Positions 53,485-62,712 of a stretch of DNA of 64,000 nucleotides are shown one piece after another; within the stretch, counting starts at the first letter, position 1; each line of letters opens with the position of its first letter. The notes beneath the pieces were generated by a model. The model was not told the origin of the DNA and made no database searches. It saw nothing but the letters and a program-made list of their open reading frames with translations. Both the position numbers and the translations under genes were made by a program. The stretch comes from Arenicella chitinivorans. GTDB lineage: Bacteria; Pseudomonadota; Gammaproteobacteria; Arenicellales; Arenicellaceae. The stretch lies in the NCBI RefSeq assembly GCF_014651515.1, contig NZ_BMXA01000002.1:1-64000 (forward strand), given 5' to 3'.

Positions 53485-53500
53485 TATATATATATATATA
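53485..53500 (+). repeat. (TA)8 tract upstream of the TPR lipoprotein gene
   Basis: Eight TA units 22 bp before the chosen start codon. Tracts like this change length by slippage and can vary expression when they sit in a promoter or leader. Confidence 0.7.
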
Positions 53501-53522
53501 TTGAAATTCAATTTATTTGAGA

Positions 53523-55019
53523 ATGGGCTGCGGCTCAAAGAACGGAATGCCGAGAAATAGGTCAAAATTAAGTACTTTTTGGAAATCATTACTAGATACA
53601 CCTCATAGATGCCGGTTGAGAGTTTTATTAGTAATTCTATTTGCATTTACATTGAGCGGTTGTAAGCAGGAAGGAGTGACCAATGTTCCTTCGGGGCTGA
53701 GTGATAGCTATAACGGTATGGCGTTTAACCTCAGTGCGAAAGGCAAGTATGAAGAGGCTGCCCCATTGTTTCGGAAAGCCCTTGAGAATAATCAGCGTAT
53801 GCTGGGTGAAGCACATCCTGATACGGCCACCAGCTACGATTATGTGGCATCTAATCTAGATGACCAAGGTAAGTTTGAAGAGGCCGAACCCTTGTATCGT
53901 AAAGGACTTGAGATCCGTCAGCGTGTGCTGGGTGAAGAGCATCCTGACACGGCCACCAGCTACAACAATTTGGCGTCTAACCTGGGAGACCAAGGTAAGA
54001 TTGAAGAAGCTGAATCTTTGTACCGTAAAGGGTTCAAAATCCGTCAGCGAGTGCTCGGTGAAGAGCATCCTGACACGGCCAGCAGCTACAACAATATGGC
54101 GTATAACTTCAGAGCGCAAGGCAGGTATGAGGAGGCTGCACCGTTGTTTCGTAAGGCCCTTGAAATCCGTCAGCGTGTACTGGGTCAAGAGCATCCTCAT
54201 ACGGCGGGCAGCTACAACAATATGGCGTCTATCCTCAATGCGCAAGGCAAGTATAAAGAGGCCGAACCATTGTATCGTAAAAGCCTTGAGATCCATCAAC
54301 GCGTGCTGGGTGCAGAGCACCCGCATACGGCCACCAGCTACAACAATGTGGGCTATAACCTCAATGCGCAAGGCAGGTATAAAGAGGCCGAACCACTGTA
54401 TCGTAAAGGCCTTGAAATCCGTAAGCTTGTGTTGGGCGAAGGACATCCTGATACGGCGGGCAGCTACAATGGTGTGGCATCCAACCTCAAGGACCAAGGC
54501 AAATACCAAGAAGCCGATTTTTTTTATCGTAAATCCCTTGAAATCCGTCAGCGTGCGCTGGGCGAAGAGCATCCACTTACGGCGCAAAGCTATAGCAATG
54601 TAGGGATGAATCTAGAGAGCCAAGGCAAATATACAGAAGCCGAACCATTGTATCGGAAAGGCCTTGAAATCCGTCAGCGCATGCTAGGCAATGAGCATCC
54701 TGAAACGGCCAAAAGTTACAACAATATAGGGACAAATCTAGATGGCCAAGGCAAGTATGAAGACGCTGAGCCATTCTACCGAAGAATCCTTGAAATCCGT
54801 CAGCGTGCGTTGGGTGGAGAGCATCCTGATACGGCGATCAGTTACAACAATTTAGGAATGAATCTAGAGAAGCAAGGCAAGTTTAAAGAGGCCGAACCTC
54901 TGCTTCGTAAAAGCTACAATATAATTTCTGCGGCGTTAGGCGAGAACCATCCGTCAACTAAAATAATTCGGAAAAACTTAGAATCGAATAGTTCGAAAAA
55001 TAATTCAATTGAAAAATAG
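53523..55019 (+). CDS. TPR lipoprotein with ten near-identical 42-residue repeats
   Basis: A 498-residue protein. The signal peptide is preceded by a basic N terminus and ends in the lipobox LSGC (about residue 48). Ten TPR units of the kinesin-light-chain type follow, each like SYNNLASNLGDQGKIEEAES, then LYRKGLEIRQRVLGEEHPDT with a final A and two residues. The 126-bp DNA repeats are close to one another, which makes long shadow frames on both strands. ATG at 53523 is my choice; 53547 is possible. It may be a membrane-anchored scaffold for protein contacts. It is the cargo of the second module. Confidence 0.82.
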   Translation: MGCGSKNGMPRNRSKLSTFWKSLLDTPHRCRLRVLLVILFAFTLSGCKQEGVTNVPSGLSDSYNGMAFNLSAKGKYEEAAPLFRKALENNQRMLGEAHPDTATSYDYVASNLDDQGKFEEAEPLYRKGLEIRQRVLGEEHPDTATSYNNLASNLGDQGKIEEAESLYRKGFKIRQRVLGEEHPDTASSYNNMAYNFRAQGRYEEAAPLFRKALEIRQRVLGQEHPHTAGSYNNMASILNAQGKYKEAEPLYRKSLEIHQRVLGAEHPHTATSYNNVGYNLNAQGRYKEAEPLYRKGLEIRKLVLGEGHPDTAGSYNGVASNLKDQGKYQEADFFYRKSLEIRQRALGEEHPLTAQSYSNVGMNLESQGKYTEAEPLYRKGLEIRQRMLGNEHPETAKSYNNIGTNLDGQGKYEDAEPFYRRILEIRQRALGGEHPDTAISYNNLGMNLEKQGKFKEAEPLLRKSYNIISAALGENHPSTKIIRKNLESNSSKNNSIEK

Positions 55020-55105
55020 TGAGTTTGGCCCACTCGCTTAAAAAGAACGCAATCAAAATTTCGACGCCCCAGTCGTGTCTAACAACCGCGCAATGGCGGC
55101 CTAGA

Positions 55106-55185
55106 GTATACAGCGGTCAAAATCAGATATGCCGAACAAGCCAGAGACTGCTAATGACTTGATCAACAAATCTTATGCCCTACAA
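55106..55185 (+). repeat. 80-bp repeat, copy 2 (right edge of the second module)
   Basis: Starts GTATACAGCGGTCAAAA and contains GATATGCCGAACAAGCCAGA. It ends 7 bp before the stop codon of the phosphoesterase gene, which is probably the resident neighbour. Confidence 0.8.
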
Positions 55186-55192
55186 ATATAGA

Positions 55193-56407
55193 TCAACCAC
55201 ACGCCTCATCAACAACCCGCATCATAGCGTCATGCTCGCCGCCGCGTAGGCTTTCTTTGACGGGTTCGTTGCGCGGATGGCAATGCAGTTCGAATGGCAT
55301 GGATAAGGGGGCGATTTCGAGTTGGATTTCCCCTTGCGCATTAATGTGCCCCAACAGGATTTTGGAGTAGTCGCTGTTGGTGAGTAGGTCTTGGTGGCCG
55401 AGGCCCTGGCCGACCACGATGTTGTCGATGCCTTGTACTTCGCGACGGTCGTAGATATGAATGTGGCCGCTGATCAAGGTTTTTACGCCGAGTTCGTGCA
55501 GGGTTGCAATTAACCAGTCACGCTCACCATCACTCCCTAGGTCGTGATGACTGCCGGGTAGGGGGTCGTACAAGGGGCGGTGCGTGTAGGCGATGGAATG
55601 TGCTACGGTGGTGTCTTGCTTTAGGGCGTCGACTAATGCGCCGCGCGAGCCAGCGCCGAACGGTAGAAAATTTGCGGCGGTGTCTAAATTGATAAAGCGC
55701 GTCTTGCCGAGCGTAAAGGCGTGGTTCAGTGGGCTGACTTCAGACAGGAATTGATCATAGATCGAACCGTCTTCATGAAAGTCGTGGTTGCCAATGCTTA
55801 TATAGACGGGAATTGGGCTTTGGTTGAATAGATCAATCGCGCGTCGGTAATCGCCGGGTTGGTAATTAAAATCGCCGAGATGGAGGAAAAAATCAGCGCC
55901 CAGTTGATGGCCGCGTTGCAAACACCAGGCGAGTTCTTGATCACCACCGGTGTCGCCGATGGCGGCAAATGTGTAGTTTTCGGTCTGTGGTAAGCGGCAC
56001 ACCAGTTCTAGTTTTTGCTGAGCGGTAAAATCCAGCTCCACGGTGTGAGTGATGCCATCAATCGTATGGCTCACGAGTGCGGCTGGATCGCTGCATTGGA
56101 TAGTCGCATTGTTTGCTAGATTGCGAATCTGGAGTTGCTTCTTGCCACCGTTTGCGCAGGTCAAATGGAGTGTCGGCTCCGGCGCGAAGGCGCGAAAGTG
56201 CGCGACATTGGTGTTGTCTTCGGGTGTGACTAGAATCAGATTGTGTAGCCGTGCGTTCAAGCCATTGTCGACCTCAACCGTGCTAGCAGGGTCGCGTGGG
56301 TCCCAATCCAGTGTCGGCAGTCGTACACCGCGATACGCGCTGTAACCCAGTGTTGCGGCAGAACCGCCGAGCAATGACAACAAAAAAGCGCGGCGTGGTA
56401 GTTTCAT
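55193..56407 (-). CDS. Exported calcineurin-like metallophosphoesterase
   Basis: A 404-residue protein. The N terminus (KLPRRAFLLSLLGGSAATLG) has the twin-arginine look. A beta-sandwich part (about 35-140) precedes the phosphoesterase domain: AIGDTGGD, LGDFNYQ, GNHDFH, YTHRPLYDP and SGHIHIYDR hold the metal ligands. Its substrate is unknown. It starts 2 bp after the stop of the membrane-protein gene upstream on the same strand. Confidence 0.85.
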   Translation of the reverse strand: MKLPRRAFLLSLLGGSAATLGYSAYRGVRLPTLDWDPRDPASTVEVDNGLNARLHNLILVTPEDNTNVAHFRAFAPEPTLHLTCANGGKKQLQIRNLANNATIQCSDPAALVSHTIDGITHTVELDFTAQQKLELVCRLPQTENYTFAAIGDTGGDQELAWCLQRGHQLGADFFLHLGDFNYQPGDYRRAIDLFNQSPIPVYISIGNHDFHEDGSIYDQFLSEVSPLNHAFTLGKTRFINLDTAANFLPFGAGSRGALVDALKQDTTVAHSIAYTHRPLYDPLPGSHHDLGSDGERDWLIATLHELGVKTLISGHIHIYDRREVQGIDNIVVGQGLGHQDLLTNSDYSKILLGHINAQGEIQLEIAPLSMPFELHCHPRNEPVKESLRGGEHDAMMRVVDEACG

Positions 56408-56409
56408 AT

Positions 56410-57915
56410 TTAGTCTGAATTAGTTTGATAAATGAACAGAGCACGCCCCTTTACGCCTTCAAAGATCTTGACGGGGCGTCCGTAGATGTACCATAGGGTT
56501 TGGCGAAAATCATCCTCGAGCTTGCTTTTGGGATTCACGCTGAGTGCCACATAGTCATAGTCGTTGAGTTGTTTGGTGTCTAGCAGGAAGCGCAAATGAA
56601 CGTTGTTGTGATTGCTCATCAGTGTTTCCACCACGTCATCGCCACTGTAGTACATCAACAGTCGGTCATTGCTAAAGTACGATGCGTGTTCCGGTAATTC
56701 AGATCTAAGCCAGTGTGCTGCCTCTTTGATGTGCAGTTTCTTACTGGAGACATCCATCCCTTCAAGGGACACAGCGGTAAGCAAGCCGAGGGCCAATATG
56801 CTGCCGATCCGCTTGAGCCAGGTGCTTTGCTGATACGACTGCAGTATCCGTTCAATCATAAACGGTGCGAGTAGTAACAAGGTGAGCGCGGTCGCCATTG
56901 TATAGCGCCCAACCAGAAAGTTGTTGTACAGGCTGAAGCACACCAACACGATGAAATTGGTGACCACGTAGACGATCCAGATACGCTTGGCGAAGTAACT
57001 GTTAAAGCCGATGTTCTTCCAGTAAGCGATCAGCGCAAACACAAAATAAAACAACGCCATTCGACGGATCAGCTCGTAGGCCACGTTGCCAATATTACCT
57101 GCGAAGACACCAGCGTAATTCAACAGTGTGAGCTCCTCGCCACCGAGCTGTTTTTTTGTGCTGGCAACAAACAAATCAAAGACAGTGTGAATATCCTTGC
57201 CAGAGTCTTGTGCCACCTTAATCATGGCAGCGTATTTATCGTTTACATACCAGGCCATTAAGGCAAGACTAACGGCGAGAATCAGGATCGATAAACCGGT
57301 GAACAGTAAGCGACGATTGGTGAACTTACCAGTCGAAAACAGCAGTAGGAAGTACGGCGCGATCAACAAGAAAGCGATTCCTTCAAAGCGAAACAAGCAA
57401 CTCAATGCGGCAAACGCCAGCCAGCCGATCAGATGTTGTTTATTGAGCGTGCTGCAATAGCGGAAAATGAAATACAGCGACCATAAGTAACAACTCAGGT
57501 AGGCAAAGTCACGGATCAGGAATGAACGGAATTTGGTAATGCTCGGAAAAAAGAGAATCACCACCATGGCGATTACAATAATCCGTCGGTTGTTATTGGA
57601 AAGCTCGCCAACAATGCACACGTAGGCCAGAGTGAGCGAAGTGACCAGTATGGTATTTAGAATATACGCCGCTGGCTCAACACCGATGGACAATAGTTTT
57701 GCGACCCCAGCGATTAAAACCGAGTAATAGGGCCAACTGTAGTAGTCAAAGGCTTGAGACCAGTCTCCACGCAGCATCATCTCGGCAATGGCCAAGTAAG
57801 TGACGCCGTCATTATTCATGACTGGGTCTAGAAACACGCACCAGGCCGACAGCGCGATGTTGGCTGCAATCATCAGCAGCACAAGCAGCGGTCGGTCACG
57901 ATACAATTGGTACAT
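56410..57915 (-). CDS. Polytopic membrane protein, GT39/ArnT-like glycosyltransferase
   Basis: A 501-residue protein with about eleven helices and a C-terminal soluble part (about 410-501). The first outer loop has DPVMNNDGVTYLAIAEMM, an acidic loop position as in GT-C sugar transferases. FRFEGIAFLLIAPYFLLL and LVGRYTMATALTLLLL lie in later helices. It probably moves a sugar from a lipid carrier onto an envelope acceptor. It is operonic with the phosphoesterase. Confidence 0.7.
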   Translation of the reverse strand: MYQLYRDRPLLVLLMIAANIALSAWCVFLDPVMNNDGVTYLAIAEMMLRGDWSQAFDYYSWPYYSVLIAGVAKLLSIGVEPAAYILNTILVTSLTLAYVCIVGELSNNNRRIIVIAMVVILFFPSITKFRSFLIRDFAYLSCYLWSLYFIFRYCSTLNKQHLIGWLAFAALSCLFRFEGIAFLLIAPYFLLLFSTGKFTNRRLLFTGLSILILAVSLALMAWYVNDKYAAMIKVAQDSGKDIHTVFDLFVASTKKQLGGEELTLLNYAGVFAGNIGNVAYELIRRMALFYFVFALIAYWKNIGFNSYFAKRIWIVYVVTNFIVLVCFSLYNNFLVGRYTMATALTLLLLAPFMIERILQSYQQSTWLKRIGSILALGLLTAVSLEGMDVSSKKLHIKEAAHWLRSELPEHASYFSNDRLLMYYSGDDVVETLMSNHNNVHLRFLLDTKQLNDYDYVALSVNPKSKLEDDFRQTLWYIYGRPVKIFEGVKGRALFIYQTNSD

Positions 57916-58350
57916 GGCGAATCGGGTGTTGACGTTAAGCGTGGTGTTTGTGAGTGGCTAACACGTCACGCAGGCTTGCGCCGATACTGAGGGAAAAGCA
58001 AAGTGTGATCATCGGACGGGTTTTCTAAAGGACACCACGATTATTGTTGTTTAGTAAATGACGGATGGTTAACTCAAGGTTGGTACAATGATCCTCGATT
58101 TAACGCGTGCTCTGATACGTACCAAAGACCCTGTATACTGACCCTGACGCAATCAATTCGCCCTACTGCCACGACGGTCAACCCTTCGTTCCGTCGCAAA
58201 CTTAACTGCTCGAGCGCACGATTGACTATGACCTGTATTTGTCTGACCACCCAATACGGTCGCGACAACCAGCGCTAAATAGTATCATAGTCTGATTGGA
58301 TTCAACCACTGCCGAGGCAGTGGATTTTGATACGTTAACGGACGATTTTT
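57916..58350. other. Non-coding gap between the membrane-protein gene and galE
   Basis: 435 bp. A 64-codon minus-strand frame (58074-58268) has no ribosome site or known content. No terminator is visible. The promoters of the divergent neighbours must lie here, but I could not place them. Confidence 0.4.
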
Positions 58351-59370
58351 ATGCAAAAAATTCTGGTAACAGGCGGTGCAGGGTATATCGGCAGTCACAC
58401 CGTTGTGGCGTTGTTGCAGCAGGGCTACGAGACGGTGATAGTGGATAACTTTAGTAACAGTCATCCACGAGTATTGGACCGTATCGCGCAGATTTGTGGT
58501 CAGCGGCCAGGCTTGGTTGACGCAGATTTACGTGATGCAAACGCTCTCGACGCGATATTTCAGGCGCATGACATCGCAGCGGTGATTCATTTCGCGGGGT
58601 TAAAAGCGGTCGGTGAGTCGGTGGCTGACCCGGTCCGTTATTACGACAATAATGTTCAAGGTGCGTTGCAGCTCATCAACGTCATGTCAAATCATGGTTG
58701 TCATCGATTGGTGTTTAGTTCGTCGGCGACGGTATACGGGAATGCATTGAGCATGCCGATCAACGAACAGGCTGGGTTACAGGCAACTAATCCGTATGGT
58801 TGGACCAAACTGATGATTGAGCAAATCCTGCGTGACACCTGTACGGCTGATTCCACGTGGCGAGTAGCCTTGTTGCGCTACTTTAATCCGGTAGCAGCAC
58901 ACGAAAGTGGCCTAATTGGCGAGGACCCGAATGGTATTCCCAATAATTTAGTACCATTCGTGGCCCAAGTTGCCGTTGGACGTCGTGAACACGTGGCGGT
59001 TTTTGGGGATGACTACGACACACCCGACGGGACCGGTGTGCGCGATTATATCCATGTGCAAGATCTGGCTGATGCGCATCTCAGCGCCTTGCGGGCACTT
59101 GATGGTCTGGATGGTTGTCGAGCGTTTAACATTGGTACCGGTAACGGGCACTCGGTACTGGAAGTTATCCGTGCGTTTAGTGTGGCCTGCGGTCATGAAA
59201 TTCCGTATCAGGTGGTCGCGCGTCGCCCTGGTGATGTAGCAACCAGTTATGCAGATGTGAGTCGAAGTCGCAAAGAGTTGGGATGGCAAGCTAAATTTGA
59301 CTTGCCGCAGATGATGCAAGATCACTGGCGCTGGCAATCGCGCAATCCGAAGGGGTATGGTTCCGACTGA
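58351..59370 (+). CDS. galE: UDP-glucose 4-epimerase
   Basis: A 339-residue short-chain dehydrogenase. GGAGYIGSHTV binds NAD, FSSSATVYG carries the catalytic Ser/Thr, and YGWTKLMIE the YxxxK pair. LRYFNPVAAHESGLIGEDP and VRDYIHVQDLADAH are GalE hallmarks. It interconverts UDP-glucose and UDP-galactose for surface sugars. Confidence 0.94.
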   Translation: MQKILVTGGAGYIGSHTVVALLQQGYETVIVDNFSNSHPRVLDRIAQICGQRPGLVDADLRDANALDAIFQAHDIAAVIHFAGLKAVGESVADPVRYYDNNVQGALQLINVMSNHGCHRLVFSSSATVYGNALSMPINEQAGLQATNPYGWTKLMIEQILRDTCTADSTWRVALLRYFNPVAAHESGLIGEDPNGIPNNLVPFVAQVAVGRREHVAVFGDDYDTPDGTGVRDYIHVQDLADAHLSALRALDGLDGCRAFNIGTGNGHSVLEVIRAFSVACGHEIPYQVVARRPGDVATSYADVSRSRKELGWQAKFDLPQMMQDHWRWQSRNPKGYGSD

Positions 59371-59433
59371 ATGGAAAGCATTTCAGACCTTAGTCTGATA
59401 CGGTTCGATTGATTTCTTGAGTACAAAAAAGAA

Positions 59434-59454
59434 ACGCCAGGGATGCCCTGGCGT
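59434..59454 (-). terminator. Bidirectional-looking hairpin between galE and the FAH gene
   Basis: ACGCCAGGG and CCCTGGCGT form a 9-bp stem with a 3-base loop. On the minus strand TTTCTTTTTT follows, so it would end the trpBA-FAH transcript; on the plus strand the T-run is missing. The rest of 59371-59843 has no gene but two similar small hairpins, TCAGAC-CTTA-GTCTGA (59383) and TCAGAC-TTTA-GTCTAA (59723). Confidence 0.65.
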
Positions 59455-59843
59455 AAAATGAAAAACATGTAGGGTGTAGGGTTACAGAAGAGTGGTGGTG
59501 TGGTCTTTCTGTTTTGATCAGAAACTTATTCGGAAGTGTCTGATAAATAAGGACTATTCACTCAATCCTGATTCTAGGCGTAGCTAAGTGACTACAGATA
59601 GCTGAGGCGACATTACCGGCTTAGAACCCTCAAAAAAATTGTATGAACAAAGAAGTTGCGTAGAAACCGTGGTTGGGTTATTGGGTTGGGTAGGGGCCAC
59701 GGTTACTGCGCAACCTCAATGTTCAGACTTTAGTCTAACCGACAGAATAAAGTCGAATCAATAGAAAAATTAAAAAAAATACACCAAAAACTCATTTTAT
59801 TTGTAGTTACAGAGTGATCACGCGGTCCCTGCTTTGTTGTGCG

Positions 59844-60515
59844 CTATTTGACCAAAAGCTTATCAAACAAGATGTCTTGATTCAGTGCGCCGCGCAAGCT
59901 GTCGCCTGCTTGTAATGGGCCAACTCCGGCCGGCGTACCCGTGAGGACGACATCGCCGGGCTCAAGCGTCACAACTTGAGTTATTTCCAGCAACAGATCA
60001 GTCATGGGTGTCAGCATGAGTTGACTATTACTGTGTTGTTTCTGTTCTTCATTAACCCAGAGGCGAAGTTCCAGGTTGTTGGGTTGCCAGCCGTTATCCA
60101 CGGGTAAAAAAGGGCTGAGCACGCAGCTGTTGTCGAAGGCTTTTGCGCGTTCCCAAGGGAGACCTTCCTGCTTTAACTCAGCTTGCACGTCACGCAATGT
60201 TAAGTCGATGCCTAAGCCGACGCCAACCACTGCGCTCAGCAAATTATCACTGAATCTATTCAGGGTATCGCCGATCAGTAGGGCGATTTCAAGCTCATGG
60301 TGCAGTGCGCCGAGGCGTGATAAATGGCTGATCTCAAGCGCGTGCTGTGTGCTACAAAGCGCGCTGCGTGGTTTGAAAAAAAGGACCGGTTGGCGTGGCA
60401 CCTTTGAGTTCATTTCCTGTATGTGATCGGCGTAGTTTTTGCCCACGCAGACTGCTTTTCCGCTCGGTAAACCGCAGGCGGAACCATCGCGCCATAGGTG
60501 CTGATAGGGTGTCAT
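59844..60515 (-). CDS. Fumarylacetoacetate hydrolase family protein
   Basis: A 223-residue FAH-fold enzyme. GKNYADHIQEM, FFKPRSAL, HHELEIALLIG (metal ligands His-Glu-Glu), WERAKAFDNSC, TGTPAGVGPLQAGD are typical of the YcgM-like branch of acylpyruvate hydrolases and oxaloacetate decarboxylases. The ATG lies right after the trpA stop, so it is part of the trp unit here; no link to tryptophan synthesis is known to me. Confidence 0.85.
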   Translation of the reverse strand: MTPYQHLWRDGSACGLPSGKAVCVGKNYADHIQEMNSKVPRQPVLFFKPRSALCSTQHALEISHLSRLGALHHELEIALLIGDTLNRFSDNLLSAVVGVGLGIDLTLRDVQAELKQEGLPWERAKAFDNSCVLSPFLPVDNGWQPNNLELRLWVNEEQKQHSNSQLMLTPMTDLLLEITQVVTLEPGDVVLTGTPAGVGPLQAGDSLRGALNQDILFDKLLVK

Positions 60516-60516
60516 C

Positions 60517-61314
60517 TTAAGCGGCGTCGGTGGCTGGCAGCAGTTGCGCAAAGAATCGGGTCAGGGCAGTTTTACCGCCGCTTTCCCAAGCTTTTAGCGC
60601 CGCGGTGCCGATGACGGCGATGTCAGCGTGCTGCCCAATAAACGCCACATCATCAGCAGTGCTGACACCAAAGCCGACTGCCAAGGGAAGATCGGTAAAA
60701 TCTCGGCAACGATCGATAAACTCAGCGACGGCGCCAGTCATCTCAGTGTGTGTGCCAGTGACACCTTTGCGGGCGACGGTGTATATAAACCCATCGGCGG
60801 ATTTCGCCAGTTCCGTTAAGCGAGCATCACTGTTGGTCGGTGTCATGAGGACAATTGGGCTAAGCCCCAGCTCGGCGGCAATGCCGTGCAATTCACCGGC
60901 TTCTTCTACCGGTAGGTCAGGCAAGATAAAGCCGACGGCACCGGCGTCTTTTAAGCGCGCGAGAAATGCTTGATGGCCCGTTTTAAACACCGTGTTGTAG
61001 TAGCCCATCATCACGACCTTAAATGAAAAGTGTTCCGTGACTTTGCGCATGAACGCGAAGCAATCATCGACGTGCACGCCATTGGCGATGGCTTCCTGGT
61101 TGGCTTTGACAAATAGCGGCCCGTCAGCCGAAGGCTCGGAAAACGGAAACTGCAGTTCCACCAGGTCCACGCCAAACGATTCCATCACTTCAAGCGCGGC
61201 CCAGTTGTCGTCAAACGATGGGTATCCGCACACCACGTGCGTCATGACCATGGCGGGCCGGCTTGATCCGTCAGTCAGCTGTTTGCGCTCAGCTAGATAC
61301 TTATTCAGTTCCAT
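60517..61314 (-). CDS. trpA: Tryptophan synthase alpha subunit
   Basis: A 265-residue TIM barrel. VDLVELQFPFSEPSADGPL has the catalytic glutamate, FILPDLPVEEAGEL the aspartate, YTVARKGVTGTH the flexible loop and VGFGVSTADDVAFI follows. It cleaves indole-3-glycerol phosphate to indole. The start is the ATG that overlaps the end of trpB by 14 bp; longer frames would reach far into trpB. Confidence 0.95.
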   Translation of the reverse strand: MELNKYLAERKQLTDGSSRPAMVMTHVVCGYPSFDDNWAALEVMESFGVDLVELQFPFSEPSADGPLFVKANQEAIANGVHVDDCFAFMRKVTEHFSFKVVMMGYYNTVFKTGHQAFLARLKDAGAVGFILPDLPVEEAGELHGIAAELGLSPIVLMTPTNSDARLTELAKSADGFIYTVARKGVTGTHTEMTGAVAEFIDRCRDFTDLPLAVGFGVSTADDVAFIGQHADIAVIGTAALKAWESGGKTALTRFFAQLLPATDAA

Positions 61315-62554
61315 ATTCGTTTGATTTCTGTCGTATGAATTGTTTCCAGTGCTTATCGCCCAAGGCGTCGGCAATGGTGAAAATGTCTTTGTCGCCCCGA
61401 CCTGACATGTTGATCAGCACCACGTCGTTCGGGCTCATCGATTCGGCTTCTAAAATTGCCTGTGCAAAACCGTGTGAGCTTTCTAACGCCGGAATCAGTC
61501 CTTCAGTGCGCATGGTGAGCTTCAAAGCCTCGGTGACTTGATCATCGGTGACCGCTTCGAAGCGTACCCGATTTTGTTCCCAAAGGTGCACTAAGATTGG
61601 GTTTACCCCAATGTAGTCCAGTCCGGCGGCTACCGAATGTGTGTGCAGCATATTGCCATCGTCGTTCTGCAGGAAGTAGGTTTTCATGCCCTGCGCAACA
61701 CCTACCGAGGCGTCTTTGTACGCGAGTCTTGCGGCGTGGTTGCCTTTACCAGGGCCAAAACCACCGGCTTCGCAGCCGACTAATTCTGTGTTGGCATCGT
61801 CCATAAAACCTTGGAACAAGCCAATGGCATTTGAGCCGCCGCCAACACAGGCGAAGACACGATCGGGAACGCGCCCAGCAGAAGCCATAATCTGCTCGCG
61901 CGCTTCATGGCCGATAATCGATTGAAACCAGCTGACCATTTCCGGGAAAGGGTGCGGTCCACACGCGGTGCCAAGAACATAGTGCGTGTTGTCCATGTTG
62001 GTCACCCAGTCACGCAAACATTCATTGATGGCGTCTTTCAGCGTTTGTTGGCCATCTGTGACCGCCACCACTTCGGAACCCATGTTTTCCATCCAAAAAA
62101 CATTGGGGCGTTGTCGTGCGACATCCACGGCGCCCATATAAATTTTACTTTCAAAGCCAAACCGAGCAGCCATGGTCGCGGTGGCATAGCCGTGTTGTCC
62201 TGCACCCGTTTCGGCAATGACGCGGGTTTTGCCCATGCGTTTAACCAGCAGACCTTGCCCCATCACATTATTGATTTTGTGTGAGCCAGTGTGGTTCAGG
62301 TCTTCACGTTTGACGTAGATCTGTGCGCCCCCAAGTTTGGCCGACAGGTTGGCCAAATGGGTAACCGGAGTTGGGCGACCAGAATAAGCCTGCATTAATG
62401 CCACAAACTCCGACCAAAAATTGGGGTCGTTACGGGCTTTGCGGAATTCGGCTTTCAGCTCCTCAATGGTGCTGTGTAAGATTTCGGGCAGGAAGGTACC
62501 GCCATATTGGCCATAATAGCCTTCACGGCCTTCGCTAAAGTTGAATAGATCCAT
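61301..62554 (-). CDS. trpB: Tryptophan synthase beta subunit
   Basis: A 417-residue PLP enzyme. HTGSHKINNVMGQ has the pyridoxal lysine, ETGAGQHGYATA the substrate glutamate loop, and CVGGGSNAIG the phosphate site. It joins indole and serine to tryptophan. I start at the ATG opening MDLFNFSEGREGYYGQYGGT because it matches TrpB homologues. No trpF is upstream: the preceding gene is divergent. Confidence 0.95.
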   Translation of the reverse strand: MDLFNFSEGREGYYGQYGGTFLPEILHSTIEELKAEFRKARNDPNFWSEFVALMQAYSGRPTPVTHLANLSAKLGGAQIYVKREDLNHTGSHKINNVMGQGLLVKRMGKTRVIAETGAGQHGYATATMAARFGFESKIYMGAVDVARQRPNVFWMENMGSEVVAVTDGQQTLKDAINECLRDWVTNMDNTHYVLGTACGPHPFPEMVSWFQSIIGHEAREQIMASAGRVPDRVFACVGGGSNAIGLFQGFMDDANTELVGCEAGGFGPGKGNHAARLAYKDASVGVAQGMKTYFLQNDDGNMLHTHSVAAGLDYIGVNPILVHLWEQNRVRFEAVTDDQVTEALKLTMRTEGLIPALESSHGFAQAILEAESMSPNDVVLINMSGRGDKDIFTIADALGDKHWKQFIRQKSNEYGTE

Positions 62555-62712
62555 GTGATCGTTGAATCGGTGTGTGGCAGCTAATCGTATCACTGGCTGC
62601 AAGGATTAACCAGACAGTGATAGCGGTTTGACCAGCTGGGTTTGGGTTTTTGTTTGCGCCGCTTAGACGGCATGATGTAAGTTACTGGATTGCTCATGAT
62701 CATGGCGTGACT

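Noticed and set aside
53484-53503. LexA-like half-site in the TA tract before the TPR gene
   Set aside because: CTGT is present but the ACAG half is not; TA repeats mimic the box centre by chance.
53143-53520. 125-codon frame starting like the end of Rho
   Set aside because: It is the displaced rho 3' copy read past its lost stop codon, not a gene.
53856-54603. Open frames of 243 and 247 codons inside the TPR gene (minus strand and another plus frame)
   Set aside because: They are shadows of the repeated 126-bp units; the TPR frame has clear protein similarity and the others do not.
58074-58268. 64-codon frame upstream of galE
   Set aside because: No start signal or similarity recognised.
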